NCBI GenBank assembly: GCA_013115125.1
Contig: JABANN010000038.1
Span: 1-64,000, forward strand
Origin: Perkinsus olseni
Taxonomy: Eukaryota > Perkinsozoa > Perkinsida
Length of the DNA: 64,000 nt
Direction of reading: 5' to 3'
Notes under the pieces: generated by a model
Seen by the model: only the letters and a program-made list of their open reading frames with translations
Databases searched by the model: none
Told to the model about the DNA's origin: nothing
Shown: positions 45,825-59,882 of the stretch, in pieces
Layout: every line of letters begins with the position of its first letter
Numbering within the stretch: the stretch's first letter is position 1
Position numbers and translations under genes: made by a program

Positions 45825-48800
45825 TTAATCATCAATTTGAGTCAACATGGCTACACCGCGCTTGACCCAGAAAGTCTCGTCGTGTTCCGGCGCGATCGGG
45901 AGGAAGATCATCATCACATGGTTTGTCGAGTGACCCGAGGTCGAAAGCGTACCTAACCGAGCATTTCAGTGAGCTTCCGCAGGGTGCGTAGCCATCTGAG
46001 CGTCAATTTATCATCTCGCTGCTTCCCTCACCTCTTCTCTCGCTCGTCTTATACACCGGGCAGGTGTATATCCGCCCGTAGTTCGTCTCGTCCTTGTCCA
46101 TCTCGACCGGCTTCAGCCAAATATATGGAACTTCAGAGAACAACACCTTAGGGAACGAGTCCGCGATCACCATGGTATCATCATCCCATCTGAAAGAGCC
46201 ACTGCATTAACTCAGCGCCCCCTCGAGACCACTCACCTTGCTCCATCCATGAAAAGCCCTCGGATGATGCAGCCTCTTTCGGGCTCCTCCGGCGCCGTGA
46301 TGTCTGCTTTGAGAACTTCCATATTCCAAATACATCGGTCGATAGCGATCTTATCCTTCCGCGCAAAATTCTGCAATACTCCAGTCAAGAATGCTTGCTG
46401 GAAGAAGAAGCCCGAAAACCAGAACACCGTAGGAGCGTCCATCTTTATCCAATCCTCGAAGAACTGCAGACGCTGCAGGAAGTCGGCAACGTAACTGCCC
46501 AGCGGCTTCAGGCTAGGATAGGAGACCTTCGCCCACACCGAAGGGACTTTGTTGCTGAGCAAACCTTCGGCCACCTCCTCGAGATCAGGGCTGAAGACGA
46601 CCTGACCCTTCACTGCCTTCTGTAAGTTGACCAGAGTATCTCTTAGTCGGGTGAGCAGTTTATTGCATTTCAGAAGCTCCTGCACGAGAACGGTGTTCAA
46701 GCACTGGTCGTAGCGCACCGGATACGCTCTTTGAACCGCCTCGACGTCGAAGTTCTTAGGCAGCGTTGCGACAATCTCAGCGGCCTTCTCGCCGTAGATT
46801 TCCTCAGGACTTTGTTCCTTCTCGCCCTCCTCAGCATCTCCACCACCTGTCTTGGGCATCAGCATCACCGCTGTTTTCAATATCTCCATCCCTTCATTGA
46901 TAGCCGCAGTAAGGTTCGCGTTGTTGTGCAACCAGAAGACTTCTGGCGTCTGGTTGATCGGAAGGCCTCTGATGTATTCCATATACGAGGAAAGTGTTCC
47001 CTCTTCAGGAGCGAAGTAGATGCCGCTCACGCTGAACTTGTAGTCATCTTTCAGAATCCTTTCAGTGTAGTAATCGGTCAAAATGTGAACGATTGCGCGA
47101 CGGTCCTGCGCGTCCGTGACCCTGCCGCCGTAGTTTGCCTCAGCGACCATGTAACTCAGAGCCTTCCACGGGATACCCTCGAACTCATCCAAGAAATTCT
47201 TGAGCTGCTGACGGGAGATGTCGCGATCGGGCTCGGAAAATTGGTAAGGAATGTTCCATCCCAATGGACCGAACTGCCTCCGCTCCAGAATGACGGCGTG
47301 GAAGAAGCAGAGACCGAAAAGGAGTTTCTTGAAGGCATGCGGTTTGCTGCAACTTTCGAACCATTCTTCCTCCATACCTACAACCAGCGACTTTGAAATC
47401 GTCGGGACAGCGGTCAAGATCCTACCCATGTAAGCTCGCACTAGACTGTTCTTCAACCCCTTTGGCGGTTCTAGCGTCATCTTGATGCCGTTCTGCAGGA
47501 CCGAAATCGGGAAGGCGGGACTTGGCATAGCAGTGAGCCAAAGACGGAATTCCGGGTTGATTTCGTCTTCTCGGAAGTCCTCAACAACCTGCAAGCTCAG
47601 CCAGCGCGTGGAGTACAACGACAAAGATTGTAGTTAACCGCCTTGCCTTCTCCAACACAGGCATCCAGCTGACAGCCAAGTGGCAGTTCTGCAGCAACAC
47701 CCATTTGCCGTGCTTCGTTCCTTCTTCAAGAGCCGCCATCGCCTTGGGACCTAGCAGGGAACTTCTACCACGCCAAACCAACATCGATCGATCGGAGGAA
47801 GTTATTATTGTGAACGATAGATTAATCTACGCTAAGCACAGGCTAGTAGCGGAACGCCATCAAGCCACCCCGCCGTGGATATTACCCTGCCCTTGACCCA
47901 AACTGATCGCGGAGATGTTTGCCAGCATATCCTTGCCCTCTGCCAACTTAATGATGTCAGCCATCGGGTCACTGCCACTGGATAAGACGAACACCAGTGG
48001 TATTGATGATTTGGAGTCGTTGTAGCAGGCCTCAAGGTCGAATGGTGGAGGTTCCAGGAAGAAATTGCCTGAGCCGAAAAATAACCAGTTGACGTCACGA
48101 GTACCACCCCGCCATGTTAACAGGTGTCTCCCGAATTCTATCAAGTGCCAGTCAAGAGCCCTCACCAAGTTTCTTCTCCACGATCTCCTGTATCGCAGGC
48201 ACCAGTGCGTCCGCTCGAATCGCCAGCAGCACCAAAGCCTTCTCCAACGGGGTACACTTCTTGTCGAAACTATTCGGCCATTCCATATCGCGGGGATTAT
48301 CCGAATCAAATATCCCCTGAGCATCAGATGTACTGCACAATCGAGGACAGTTAAATGTTCCTCACCTTCCACCCCTCGATCTGCGACTTGAAGACCTCGT
48401 GGAAGTCTTGGAAGGTCTCTCCGAGCTTAGACAACTCCAGTACTCTCCCCCAGGAAATATCTGAGAAGCGTGTTACAGCGGAGCACGCACAAGCTGGACT
48501 TATCCGTACCAGTCAGCCAAGGGGTATCTGCGGGCTTCCCTTCGGACGGAGCACCGCCGCCTCCTCCACCAGTGAGGAAGAGGCGCATCTGCTTGAAGTT
48601 GAGCTCCTTATCTACTTCTTGCATCTTGAATGCGAGTTGCATCGAGTACAGTAGCCGATGGGCTTCGAACAGAGACCGGCACACCATAACGTACAGCAGC
48701 CGAATGGTGGAGCTGAAGAGAGAATGATCGAATCGGAGACAAAATCGCTCGCGCGCTAGCATGCACTGACGGGTTGCGGGCAGGAGAGCTGCGAACTAGC

Positions 48801-51800
48801 TCTCATCGTGGTGCCGGTGGTCGGTCCTACCTCGCCAGATTTGCCATTCGTTCAGGAGGCGAATTGGCCTTCTCGGCCTGGTCGATCGACATTATGAATA
48901 TCATGATGAACCAGTCGAGCGAGTACTGGTACATAGGGTCCACGATACAGAGGTCAGAGACGACGAAGAACAGCGAAGCAGACCTGAAAAGACGCTAGAG
49001 ATCAGCACCACAAGAGCGGTGACAAGCATGGCAATTGGGGAACAAAAATTCAAACTTTTGGACTCAGTCAAGCAATCAATGATAATAACCTTATCGATGC
49101 TTTATGATGTATTAACATTCGCGATCGAGTGGCACTCCGCCTCAACAAACCACGTTATGATTCCACGGCCGAAGGATGAATCCAGGCCAGGCGGGCCTCG
49201 CTTGGAATTGACCACTATCTCACATTCTGACTCATTCTAGCTCGAAACCGGACAACGACCGCGAACCTCACCTCAACGCCAAGGGCCGATACGACTGCCT
49301 CGTCTCCTGGATCTGTGCCGCGGTTCTCTCCTGCTGTTGCACTTGCTCCTCGATTTTCTGACTGGCAATCTTCGAGTTGGAGAGTGTCTCGATAAGCTCC
49401 TCATCATCCAAGATGTTACCTACAGCGGAGCGATGCATAATAAACTTCCACACAACTTAGCTTACCAGTGGCGCTAGAGAGTAATGCCAGAATGCGGTCT
49501 TCTATCTCCTTGAGCTGTGCTTTCGACTGAGCGCTCTCCACGACCAGACTCACACGCTTCGCCTCGATGTCCGGCTCCTCTTTGGCAACCACGATACCTT
49601 GCACGGCAATGAAATAGTGTGCAATTAGAGAACATCTCAGAGAGCCAAATCTCCGAGCAGCGCCAATATCCCAATCGCGCAAACTGATGAACTAACTTGT
49701 CAGCGAGAAACTGGGTGGATGTAGATGAGTACGCATAAGTTATGTGTATGCGGCATAACGTCCAACGCGCCAATCTCTCTCACCGAGCATTTGGTCCTGT
49801 AAACCGTCCACTGTCGCCATGAAATTGAGGATCGTGACCGAGACGCAGATTTCGGGCGCATAATGAGGATTTGGCAGCTTCGTCGTGAAGTACAGACGGA
49901 AGTCCTTTGACCACTCTATCGTGCTATCACCAAGGCGAATCATCTCGAGGTTGCCCTAAGCAAGAAAGTTTTCGTGGCGCAGTGACATAATCGGAACGAA
50001 CCTGTTTGAACGTGGCTTTCTGCAGCAGGGGGTCCAGCATAGGGTCCAACGTCTCCGCGATGTTCTCGATCAATACCGGATTCCCGAATTGAATCGCATT
50101 CTCGAGCTCCCTAGCGTAGTTCTTCGACAACCGTAAGACCTGAAATAGTCGTTCGAACAACCACTGATTTGTCGAGCTCTTGCCTGCAAATTTTTCTCCA
50201 TATTTTTGATCCACTTGTTGGCTTGCTGCTGAGGATCTATCATTAACGGCCATCGGCGTGAGTTGCTCATGATGATGGCATTATCAATCGAGAGGGCATC
50301 ATTCGGGAGCTTATCAATGACCCTGAGAAATGGGCAACGTCCAACACCCGCTAGTCGCCCACACAACTGATTCGGAGCTCTAGTAGCGCCTCAACAGGTT
50401 TGAACTCTGTCGACCCACCATTGCCGGATCTTAACCGCATCTCCAATGCAGGTCTGCAGATTGAATTGGGCACTTGCGGGGATCTTGAGCTCTTGCAATT
50501 TCCCCAACCATTTGTCCATCACATCCGACCGATAGGAGGCCGTGAACACGCCTGAGCGGGTGCTTATGAAGGAGGATATCCGAGCATCGGTTCGCATACC
50601 AAGGTAGGCGATGATACCGCTTGCGATTAGGATGTCTCCGGACAAGTTGTTGTAGTCAGTTCCGAGTCTGTTGGAGGCGGCCGTCCATCTCGACTTCTCT
50701 CCGCCAAGACCAGTGATCAGTTTCTCGGCTCTGCGAACAGATTTGCATGGACATCACAGAGACTCGGGTAACGACTCGAGCGATGGATAGGTGAGACAGA
50801 CCGTCGACCGTATCGGACATCGTTCAGGGCAACGCGAACAAGAGCGAACGATCTGCCAGCCAATTCCAAGCCACCTTTTTCATCGCCGGCGGACATAACG
50901 AACAGAACCCGTTACCTGATAAGTTTCGCAGCGCAGTCGTCCCTCTGCTTCTGCAGCTCCTCCATGTACTCTTTCGCGTTGTTCAAGTCCGACACCAACT
51001 TGTCAACCAATGCGATAACTTCGGCAAGCTCCGCTTCTTTCTCGGCCAACTTCGCCTTGGCCGCTGCTGCCTTTCCTTCCGCCTCGGCCAATGCTGCCCT
51101 CTTAGGCCCCACTTCCTTGGCGACTTTATCATACACGACCATCGCTCGAGCCCATTTGCAGATACCCATCGCTGCGATGGAAGCCTTCTTGATCACCTCA
51201 GGCTCGAAGTTAGGATCGTCATAAAGCGGTTTGACCTGAACAACAGACTCACCCTCCCCTACTACGTTCACGAACAACCGAGGCATGGGCGAAGAATGAG
51301 TGAGCCGCTCACCTTTTTCATGGCATCTTCAGAAATATTATCTTTATCAAAGTTGATGAGCCTATCGAGTAGCCTTGGGTCGCCGAGCAACTCCTTCTTG
51401 GCCGGTTCCCAGAAGTCATCGACCTTCCCTTTACCGTCGGGTGCTGGCACTTTGTTGGGTTTCACGCCAAAGAAGTAGCACAAGGCTTGAGCCACCAATA
51501 CAACTCCCCCTAAATTGAAAGCGAGCAGTGAGACGATTAAGAGCGGAAACTCAGCAGTCGAGTTCAGACACCCGCGAGATAAATTCGGCGAAAATCTGAT
51601 CCCCCCTCAGTCCGAATGAGTCGCTTGAAACGGGGTCGAGACTCACCTGGCGGAGTCTTCATCGCCTTCACTTCAGTAATATCTCCTTTACTGAGCTTGC
51701 TAAGAGCATCCACCGCCGCGTCCAACGCTGGCATCGCCGCGGCCAGGTCCTTCTGGCAGTCGGCCGCGATTTCCTCAGCGGCACTCGCCTGTTCGTTAGC

Positions 51801-54800
51801 CGCAGCCGCCTCGGCATCGACAAGTTTCTGTTTCTCTGCCGCCTCGCCCTGCTGTTTCTCCACCAGTATCATCATCTCACTGGTCTCCTTGGCTGCCTTC
51901 TCAAGGTTGGGCTGTAGGTCTTCCAGCTCCTTCTGCATCGTCGCGACCTGGCTAGCAGTGTCCGCTAGTTTTTCTAGACCAACGTCGTATCGCCATTTCG
52001 CTTGAGAGACCACATGCCGCTGCTGCTTGAGCATTTGTATGAAGGAGTTGATAAGCTCCAGATAGGAGGTTGGCGTTACGTAATAGTGCCTGAGCAACGA
52101 AGGAGAGCTCCAACGAGACTACCCCATATCACGAGGTATGCACGACTATCAGGAGGCGGTCAGCACGTGTCGTTAAACTGGATGGGTCAAGCCTTTACAG
52201 GTCCGACCGGTCTCGTTCTCTTCGCCATTGCGGCCATTCACAAATCCAATGAGGAATGGCACGTCGGATGAGCTTTGCCAATAAACCCAACGGCAGAGCG
52301 ACATAATATCGACGGTACTCGAAGTCTGCGCGGAGATTAGGCCCTTTTCTCCAATTTCGATGCCTCTATGACAGGAGCAGTACGAGTGAGCGGCATCACC
52401 GGAAGGCAGTAACCCACCCGTAGCCGCTTACCTCCTGAGCTCCGACAGGAAGCGTTCTGTAAGCGTCGAGACGGACGTCTGCATGTCAACCATGATCTTA
52501 ACCACGCCATTGAGCACGTTCTCGGGCATTTCCTGTGTCTTCAAAAACTGCATCGCCACAGCTGTGAGAGCGTCCGGTGGCCACTCCATGAACCTGGACC
52601 GACGTCATCAAGACGGGAACACTGCGAACCCACAGCGCTCGACAAGAAGGGACAGCGTAGTTTGCATTTGCGCGTTTGTGAAACGCGGCACGGACTATAT
52701 GATGCCAAGTACTTACCAGTCGATTGTACAGCAGTTGACAAGGCTAGGGAACATCCGTAAGCGTTTGCGGAACTTGTCACCGATCGGACTCATAGCCAGG
52801 ACGATGTGCAAATTCTTACGGCAGTTCTCGACGTACCTGAGGTACGAGGTAGTGGACGAGGAATGCCGAGAATCCGACTGGCGTTGCTCCTGGTTCTCAT
52901 GTGTCACGAATGACTATTTATCATCTAGAAGGCACACCTCGCTAACGCTTTTTGTGTTGGCCGATGGAAAAACAGCGAATGTCACGGACGACATACCCTT
53001 ACCAGGCGAAAACCTCGTTCGGCCCAGTTTTGCCATCCGCACTCGCCATTTTACTGCACTTCTCGAGAATGTCCATACGATCCTCATTGGCGTACAAGTT
53101 CGGCACTTCGCCAGTGTTGAGCATGCTGCTGACGTCCTCCAGGAAGTTCTCGTTGGCGATTTGGGTGTCGGGGAACAGGAACACCATATTCTTGTCGTCG
53201 CACCCCGCGGACATCAGTAGCTTTCTCATATCATCTCGCCATTCCGTCATGCCATAGGACTTCGATATTTGCACTTGGAACAGCGTGAAGTCCGCAACGA
53301 ACGCCGCCAGTGTTGCTGTGCTCTTCCGGCCACTTCCACCGACCCCGACACACAGAGCGTTCCCGAGCGGCAACTTGAGGACCTGAGAAAAATATATGCG
53401 CTCTTTTCAGAGTTGCGAGAGAGGAGCAGCAGCCGAGATACGGCGATGAACGAGAGAATTTCGTGGCGCGCGACGCTCTTTCTCACCCGCACGACACGGC
53501 AGATGTGTTGTATGAAAGCCGTGAAGAGGACCAAGTCCATTCGAATCTTCGACACGGCGTTGAAGTCTTCCAAACAAGTATTCATTTTCTCCTGCAATTT
53601 CTGATGGTCTTGGACTTCCATGTAGCTGGTCGACTTCGGATCGACGAAGCTTGCAAACACGATGGGCTCCTGTTTCACAACTTGATCGTATTGCTTCTTG
53701 AAGTGCCGATCGAGCAGCCTCTTTATCAGGAAGAAGAACCAGTTACGATCGGGCTTGTTCACCAGACGGTCCTCGAAGACCCTCTGGCACTCGTGCATCC
53801 AGCACTTAGCCAAATCGTCGACCTGAAAAGACACCCTTAATAACCACCTAACGGCATCGCCGCTACCTTAGGAAGACTTTCTCTTGTGCATTGACATATC
53901 CCCTGGAAAACTTTGCTGAGATCTCTCAGATTGAAAGTATAATGAGACTTCGCGGGAGTTGGCAGCATTTCCGCAGACATAGTGTTATACACCTCGATAG
54001 TCGCAGCCACCACCGTAGCCGCATTTCCAGCCACTTCTCGCGGCATTACGCCGAGGAACTTCTGAACCATCGTTGTGAAGATTCTTGCAAGCGATTCGTC
54101 GTCGAACGGCGTAACAAATATCAAGTTGAACTGCCTCGAGTATCGGTCGGTAATATCGTTCTTCCCTCCGCCGGGCGGTCCCATGGCCGCCAGGTACTGC
54201 ATATCGACAAACTGTCGGAACTCCCAGGTTTTTCGATCGTACCAGCCGCTCATCGTTAGCCCTTGTCTGAGAATCTCTATCGGCGGTTGAGCCCCATAAG
54301 TCTCCTTGGCCGGCATGTTTACATCGTCGACGAAGACAAGCATCTTTTTGTTGATGGGAGGACCGAACACGCCCTTACGGCGCTTATCCAATTTACCATC
54401 GATAATATCCTGCGTCTGGTTGGCGGTCGTCTGGGCAGAGAACGCGAACGAGATGGTTGCATATTTCTCTTTGTCGAATCCGTTCAGAAGCATCCCCGCG
54501 ATGGACACGGTCTTCCCAGTTCCCGTTACTCCGGACATCAGCACGTGTTTGCCCTTCTCTATCAGCGTTCTGATCAGGAACTGATTCCGCACCGTGTCGC
54601 TGGTCGGTACGATAATGGAGTGGAATTGTGCGTCTTTCGGGATATCGAAACTGGCAATCTTCTCTGTCCATGGCTTCCACCTCCCACTATCGGCCGAATC
54701 TATGAAGTAGTCGTGCAAGAGACCCTTGCTAGGCAGCTGCGTCGGAGGCTGCCCGCTGGCGAGTTCCGTCGGTGCCCACTCTGCCACGAACTCTTGCTTC

Positions 54801-57800
54801 TTGATGAAGTCCTTCTTGTTCTCGAACATAGCCCGAATGACGGACTCCACAAAGAGCCTGCCGTCCTGGTCGGTACATGCCCCGCAAGTCCAGAGCATCG
54901 AGAAGTAGAAAAGCGCGTAGATGAGCTGCTCTCGGTCGGCGAAAGTCTGAGAGTTTTCATCCTCGTCAGCAGTAGTGGGGCGACAGTATTTCTCCTCGGA
55001 ATCTTCGAAGAGGCATTCCATTAGCCGGCACGCACTGTCCGCCAGCCAGTTGTCGATCACGGCAACAGGCGTCCGCACCCGATGAGTGCACTCGAGGCAA
55101 ACTTCGAAATTATTCTCAAAAAGATTCCAAATGAAATCCCGATGGTCCTTGCGGATGTAGTCAGGAATCTGATAGTCCAACCAGGAATGCACAATTGGTT
55201 TCCATCCCAGATCCGAATCAGGCTCCATGAAAACCATACCGCATCGGGACACCGTGGCGGGCGAGGCCACGGCCAAATCACGCACTTCGAAGATCATTGT
55301 TGTCGTCGGAGACAGCTTGATGATTTCGCCCGAGTTGAGACATAACTTCTTGTTGTCGTCAAGTACAGTGTTCATATTCTCGATCCAAATGGCATCCACA
55401 GGACCGTCCAGGACGACCCACTGGCGCATATCCGGCGGTCCTTTGCTCGCCGCTCTGACCGCGATGGCGAGTACGCCATCTGTCCACTCTTGCGTGTTGA
55501 GATCAGCTTCACCGTACAGCTGACCCTGCGTGATTGATTTCGGGTTCATGATGTGCTGAGTGACCGGCATGAACATGTCACCGCCGTCAGCGACAGCTGC
55601 GAGGGTGTCCGCCAAGACGTCCTTCACCATGGTCTTTCCTAAGACACGAAAACGCCATTAAAAAAATACAGAAATACACGGCTGAATCTCAGAGTATAAA
55701 TTTGCGGCATTCCTTTCTTCAGCACTCACCGCAAGGAGGAAGACCAACTGTCATGAGGCCGTGTCGCACCATCACCGTCTCCCACAACTGTATGACTTTG
55801 TTTGTGAACTCGCCAGTAGGCTGGAGCTTCTTGGCAACAGCGCAGGCTTCTACCTGACGCAGCAGGAGGATGATATCCTGTAACGTCGTCTACTCGAAGT
55901 TTCCACAGAATGGAGGCCACATTTTTCCAGAAGCGGTTGATCACTACTTCTCTTTAACCCAGTGCGAACGACAGAGATTTCAATCCAGCTGCCTTGTCAT
56001 AAACAGGATCATTCATGGATAATCAGGTGAAATATCACGCATCGGTGATCCGAGATTTTTTTCCCACCAAGAGTTGGAGTGGGACGAGTAAGAAGAGAGA
56101 GAAGTGACTACTAGCACCGGCCATTTTCCCCATCCTAACCTGTGCTATGAGCGGGCCGTAATCGCTCGGTGGGAGGTGCACTCCGGGGAACAAGTCGCCG
56201 ATGATACCCTTGAAGAGAGGGATGTCCGCACTGGTGAACTTGGGCAAGTTCACGTCCGTGAACGCTCGCAAGGAGATGACATCTTCAGGATACTGGTCGC
56301 CATACTTCATCTTCAGCGCACCAGCGGCCACCAGAAGGGACTTCAACCCTCGCATGCCAAAATCGTAGTGATCCTGGGCGGACAGCTGCTCCGAGGAAAG
56401 CTTCAGGGCCTGGGTGGCTTTCACTCCGATGCGTCTGGCGTCCTCGTAACTACACAGAGGACACATGAAACGATAAAACTCCTTCACAACTTCGATTAGT
56501 TTCAACGCTGCCTGCCGTGGCGTCCTCCCTCAGCTGCCTCCAAGCGGGACAAATAGAGAATCACAGTGCATTCTGGCTGGTTGCCAAGGCGATTTGCAGA
56601 TGCCACAGAGTTGAAGTGCGAGGCTACACTAAACTTTCCGAGCTTGAACTATACGGAACCACCTCATAGATCTCGTTGAACCGCATAGTGGCCGGAGCAT
56701 CCTCAATCGCAAGAATGATTTCCGATGCTCTCCACGAGCCCCAGTTGACCTACCCGAAGGAGTATAGGGTGATCTCCGCAATAAGTGCGTAATTCGGGAC
56801 CATCATAGCGCAGGGGCGGAAGAGGGCCTTCAGGTTGTCTGGCAGCTCGGAACGTCCAGCGTAGCCAGGATTCATGGTAATGTTTACAGCGCATGAAGGG
56901 ATGAGCCTGAACGAATTTCGTGGAGCAGCGGTCATTAGCCGTTGGCAGGCACCTGATCTCGGTGCCTTCGAAAATGAAAGTCTTGGCTTTCTGTTTGATC
57001 GCCAATGATATACACTGGATCTGCTGGGCAATGACGGACAGCACTTCCAAGTTGATACGGTTAAACTCATCGAAGCAGCACCATGCACCGGAGCTTGCCA
57101 GACCTGAAAAACAACATCCACTTTCATGCCACTGATATTTCCTTCTTGACCCAAGCCGTAGTGTACACGTATGAAGAGTTCTCAAAATTCACGGGGATCG
57201 TCAAGGGAGGCGCTCCCCCTTAAACTGACCCCCTGAGCACTGCGGCCATCCGCTCCTACCTTTGAAGAACTTGGCCATCTGCATGTAGTCCATTCCATCA
57301 GAACAATTGAAGACAACACACTGGATCGCCAACGCCTTGGCAAGATCCTTGGTAGACTCGGTCTTGCCAGTGCCGGCAGGCCCCTCTGGCGCCCCACCAT
57401 AGTACAGAGCAAATGCTCCCATCAACGTCCTATAGCACCGATCGGTCAGCGGTGTGATGACCAGCCTCGGAGTGTTGCCGAGGTACTCGAAACCGTAGAG
57501 CAAAGTGGAATTGACAATGGAGACTTGGCATTCCTCCTTTGTATTCATCTCTCCGGTGTCAACCCGTCTAAAGCTGTTAGGCTCCTTCCAGTAATAGCGT
57601 AGCTGACTCAACCAGTCAAACTCATCCGCAGACTCCACGTTGTTCTTCATGAGGTCGCTAACGACGTCTCTGGCATGGACGTCAATCGTGACCATCGCCC
57701 CCAGCGTGACTCTGGCGAGTTTCGACAGATCCCCTCTGACTAACTGTACTATGTCAAGCAACTGCTGATTGAGCTTCTTCTCGTAGTCGGCCACTCGCTT

Positions 57801-59795
57801 AGCATTCAATGCCTCCGTCACTTCCTTGGTCCAGTAGATGCAATCTGTCGCCAACACGACCTGGCCGGGGTAGTCGATGCACCAAGACGTCCGAGGTTTG
57901 CAAGCATAGTCCTTGTTGCTGCGCGACACCACATCCGTGAGAGAATCGATCATAGTCTTCTCGACCTCGACGAGCCACTTTTCGACATTCCCGCGATTCT
58001 CAGGAGAATCCACATCCACAATGTTGGTGAAGTCAACAACCTCACCCTCGGCGCTGATCATAGCGTTGATGATGGTGGCCGTCTCGTTGAACCGTACGGA
58101 AGCTATGCCTTCGAACGCCTTTGCCATGTGGGGCTGCACCAGCGTAGGGTCCTTCGTCTCAGCGAGAATCGACAACAGATCAGCATCGTTCAGGAAGAAG
58201 AACCTGAAAAAAGTTACCACGCTCCTTTTGGAGGTGCTCACCAGCAGGTGAAAACTTCGAGCAGAAGGAAAGGGCATCAACCCGCGAGAGGGTCGTCCAC
58301 TGTTCACGGGCCTAACGCAGAACTCACCTGGGGAAGTAAAGCCGCTTGGTCTCAAGATAGTCCTTCAGTCCCTTCTGGATCTTCTCGAGCTTTTCATTGG
58401 CATCTTTAAAGTCTTCCACAATGCCGCCCGCAGCCGCCACCCCCAGGCATCCAGGACTCCCCTCGACTTGCTTCATCCTCTCCCGGAACGTCACATCAAT
58501 AGTGGCAAAGCCGCTGCTTTCTTCAGGCAATTGTCGCTTGATGTCATCCGACAAAAAGATCGGCTCCAACTGCATCCACGTTCGCTGCACGGCTAGACAC
58601 TCATCGACGAAGTCCTGCAGGTACAGTAAAGTGACCTCCCACTGAAGCACTTCCTGCTCGAAAGGCCTGCAAAACGGCGAGGATCTGATCGCCTGTGTCT
58701 TGACGATATGGTCGTCAAGGACTGCTTGTATCTCATCAATCCCCTTCAATATCGGACATCCGGTTTCCTTGTAGAGAGTTGTCATGAACTCCAGCGGCCC
58801 CCAGTCCTTCTTCATGGCCGCCATTGCTTTCTTCAACGAGTGTTCCTTCTGAGCAGCCGCAGAGATCTCCTCGAAATTCTCAGCAAAATCGAGGACTCCT
58901 TTCTCAAGCATCTGGTGCATGCGGATGTCATCGTAGTCCGCGAACGGCTCGATGCTCATCTTCTCAAAGAGCTCGTCCCAGTGTCTCGGGAGGATAGCCT
59001 CGACGCAAAAGGCCCTCAGGAAGGGGAATTTCACTCGGAAGTCGTCTATTCCGGACTTCAGATCCTTAGCGACTTTCTGGGCCTGAAGAGAAGCAACTTC
59101 GCAGCGCATGCTCGCGTCAGCCGATCACGCACGAGACGGAAGGGCATCAAAGGCCACGCAACCGAGGTTCCACTGGTGGTTTGAATGAAGCAGAAGTTCC
59201 TCACCATCCTGGTATTTTCACTGTCAAACCCCTTGATCATCTTATAGCACTCCTTGAACCAAGAGTCCAGCAATTGCTCAACCTCCTCGGCGTTGATCGA
59301 TTTCATCGGGTCCTGCTGCCATTGGATTTGGCTCTTCTGGAAACTTATCACTGTGTTCCATAACCTAACACACGGGAACATCTAACGGCTGCTTCGCTCC
59401 GCTTCCGAAATCGAACTGAATCGGCCCGCCCAGAGTGCCACCCAGGGGGGCAGTGTAATACACTGCAGTCACAGTGTAATACGCTGTGAAGCATTCAGTG
59501 CAGCTGAGCAACGGTCGAAGAGCGTGAAGGAAGCAGCAGGAGACGCCGCCCCCTCCTCTCACTTGTAATAGCTAGCATAGTCGTCAATCATGCCATCTAG
59601 GTCCCAGTAGTCGGTTGGAGTCAGCCCCAGAAGAGAAGCTCTCGTACGAAAGGACTTCACTTGATCCACCCCTTGGTCGAAAGCCTTCCGAAGATATTCA
59701 ACATTGACTTCGTACTCTGAGGCTCCCTTGGTGTAGTCGTGGCATTCGTGGCGAATGTGATCAAGAATCTGAAGAACGGCGAGTTGCTGCTGCAA
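45825..59795 (-). CDS. axonemal dynein heavy chain, single-headed inner-arm type (5' end not present in this frame)
   Basis: About 14 kb with more than 20 short introns. From the N-terminus: linker ([30 protein letters not shown]), AAA1 Walker [19 protein letters not shown] near 57361-57384 with [17 protein letters not shown] and [23 protein letters not shown]2 GLPPCGKT near 55640-55745 (split by an intron), AAA3 SGVTGTGKT near 54510-54540 with [22 protein letters not shown]4 GVGGSGRKS near 53330-53355, stalk coiled coil around 51650-52000 and 50940-51230, AAA5-6, and the C-terminal domain ending [20 protein letters not shown] and TAA at 45825-45827. AAA motifs fit the DNAH3/7/12 inner-arm group. 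The motor slides doublet microtubules in the flagellum. No in-frame ATG opens the first exon and the usual tail is absent; see the PA14-WD40 entry upstream. Confidence 0.93.
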
Positions 59796-59882
59796 TTTCT
59801 CACAATAGCGGACTCGAATACATCGTCCAAGGCGCTGGGAACAAATCGCGCACGATTATACCAACTAGGACTATTAACCGGA

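Noticed and set aside
45980-46010. Possible Perkinsus-type spliced-leader sequence (GTAGCCATCT)
   Set aside because: Only a short partial match, and it lies in an intron near the dynein 3' end; no full spliced-leader gene is present.
53463-55024. Long plus-strand ORFs opposite dynein (for example 253 residues at 54263-55024)
   Set aside because: They are antisense shadows of a conserved dynein AAA region, with low-complexity, non-conserved translations.
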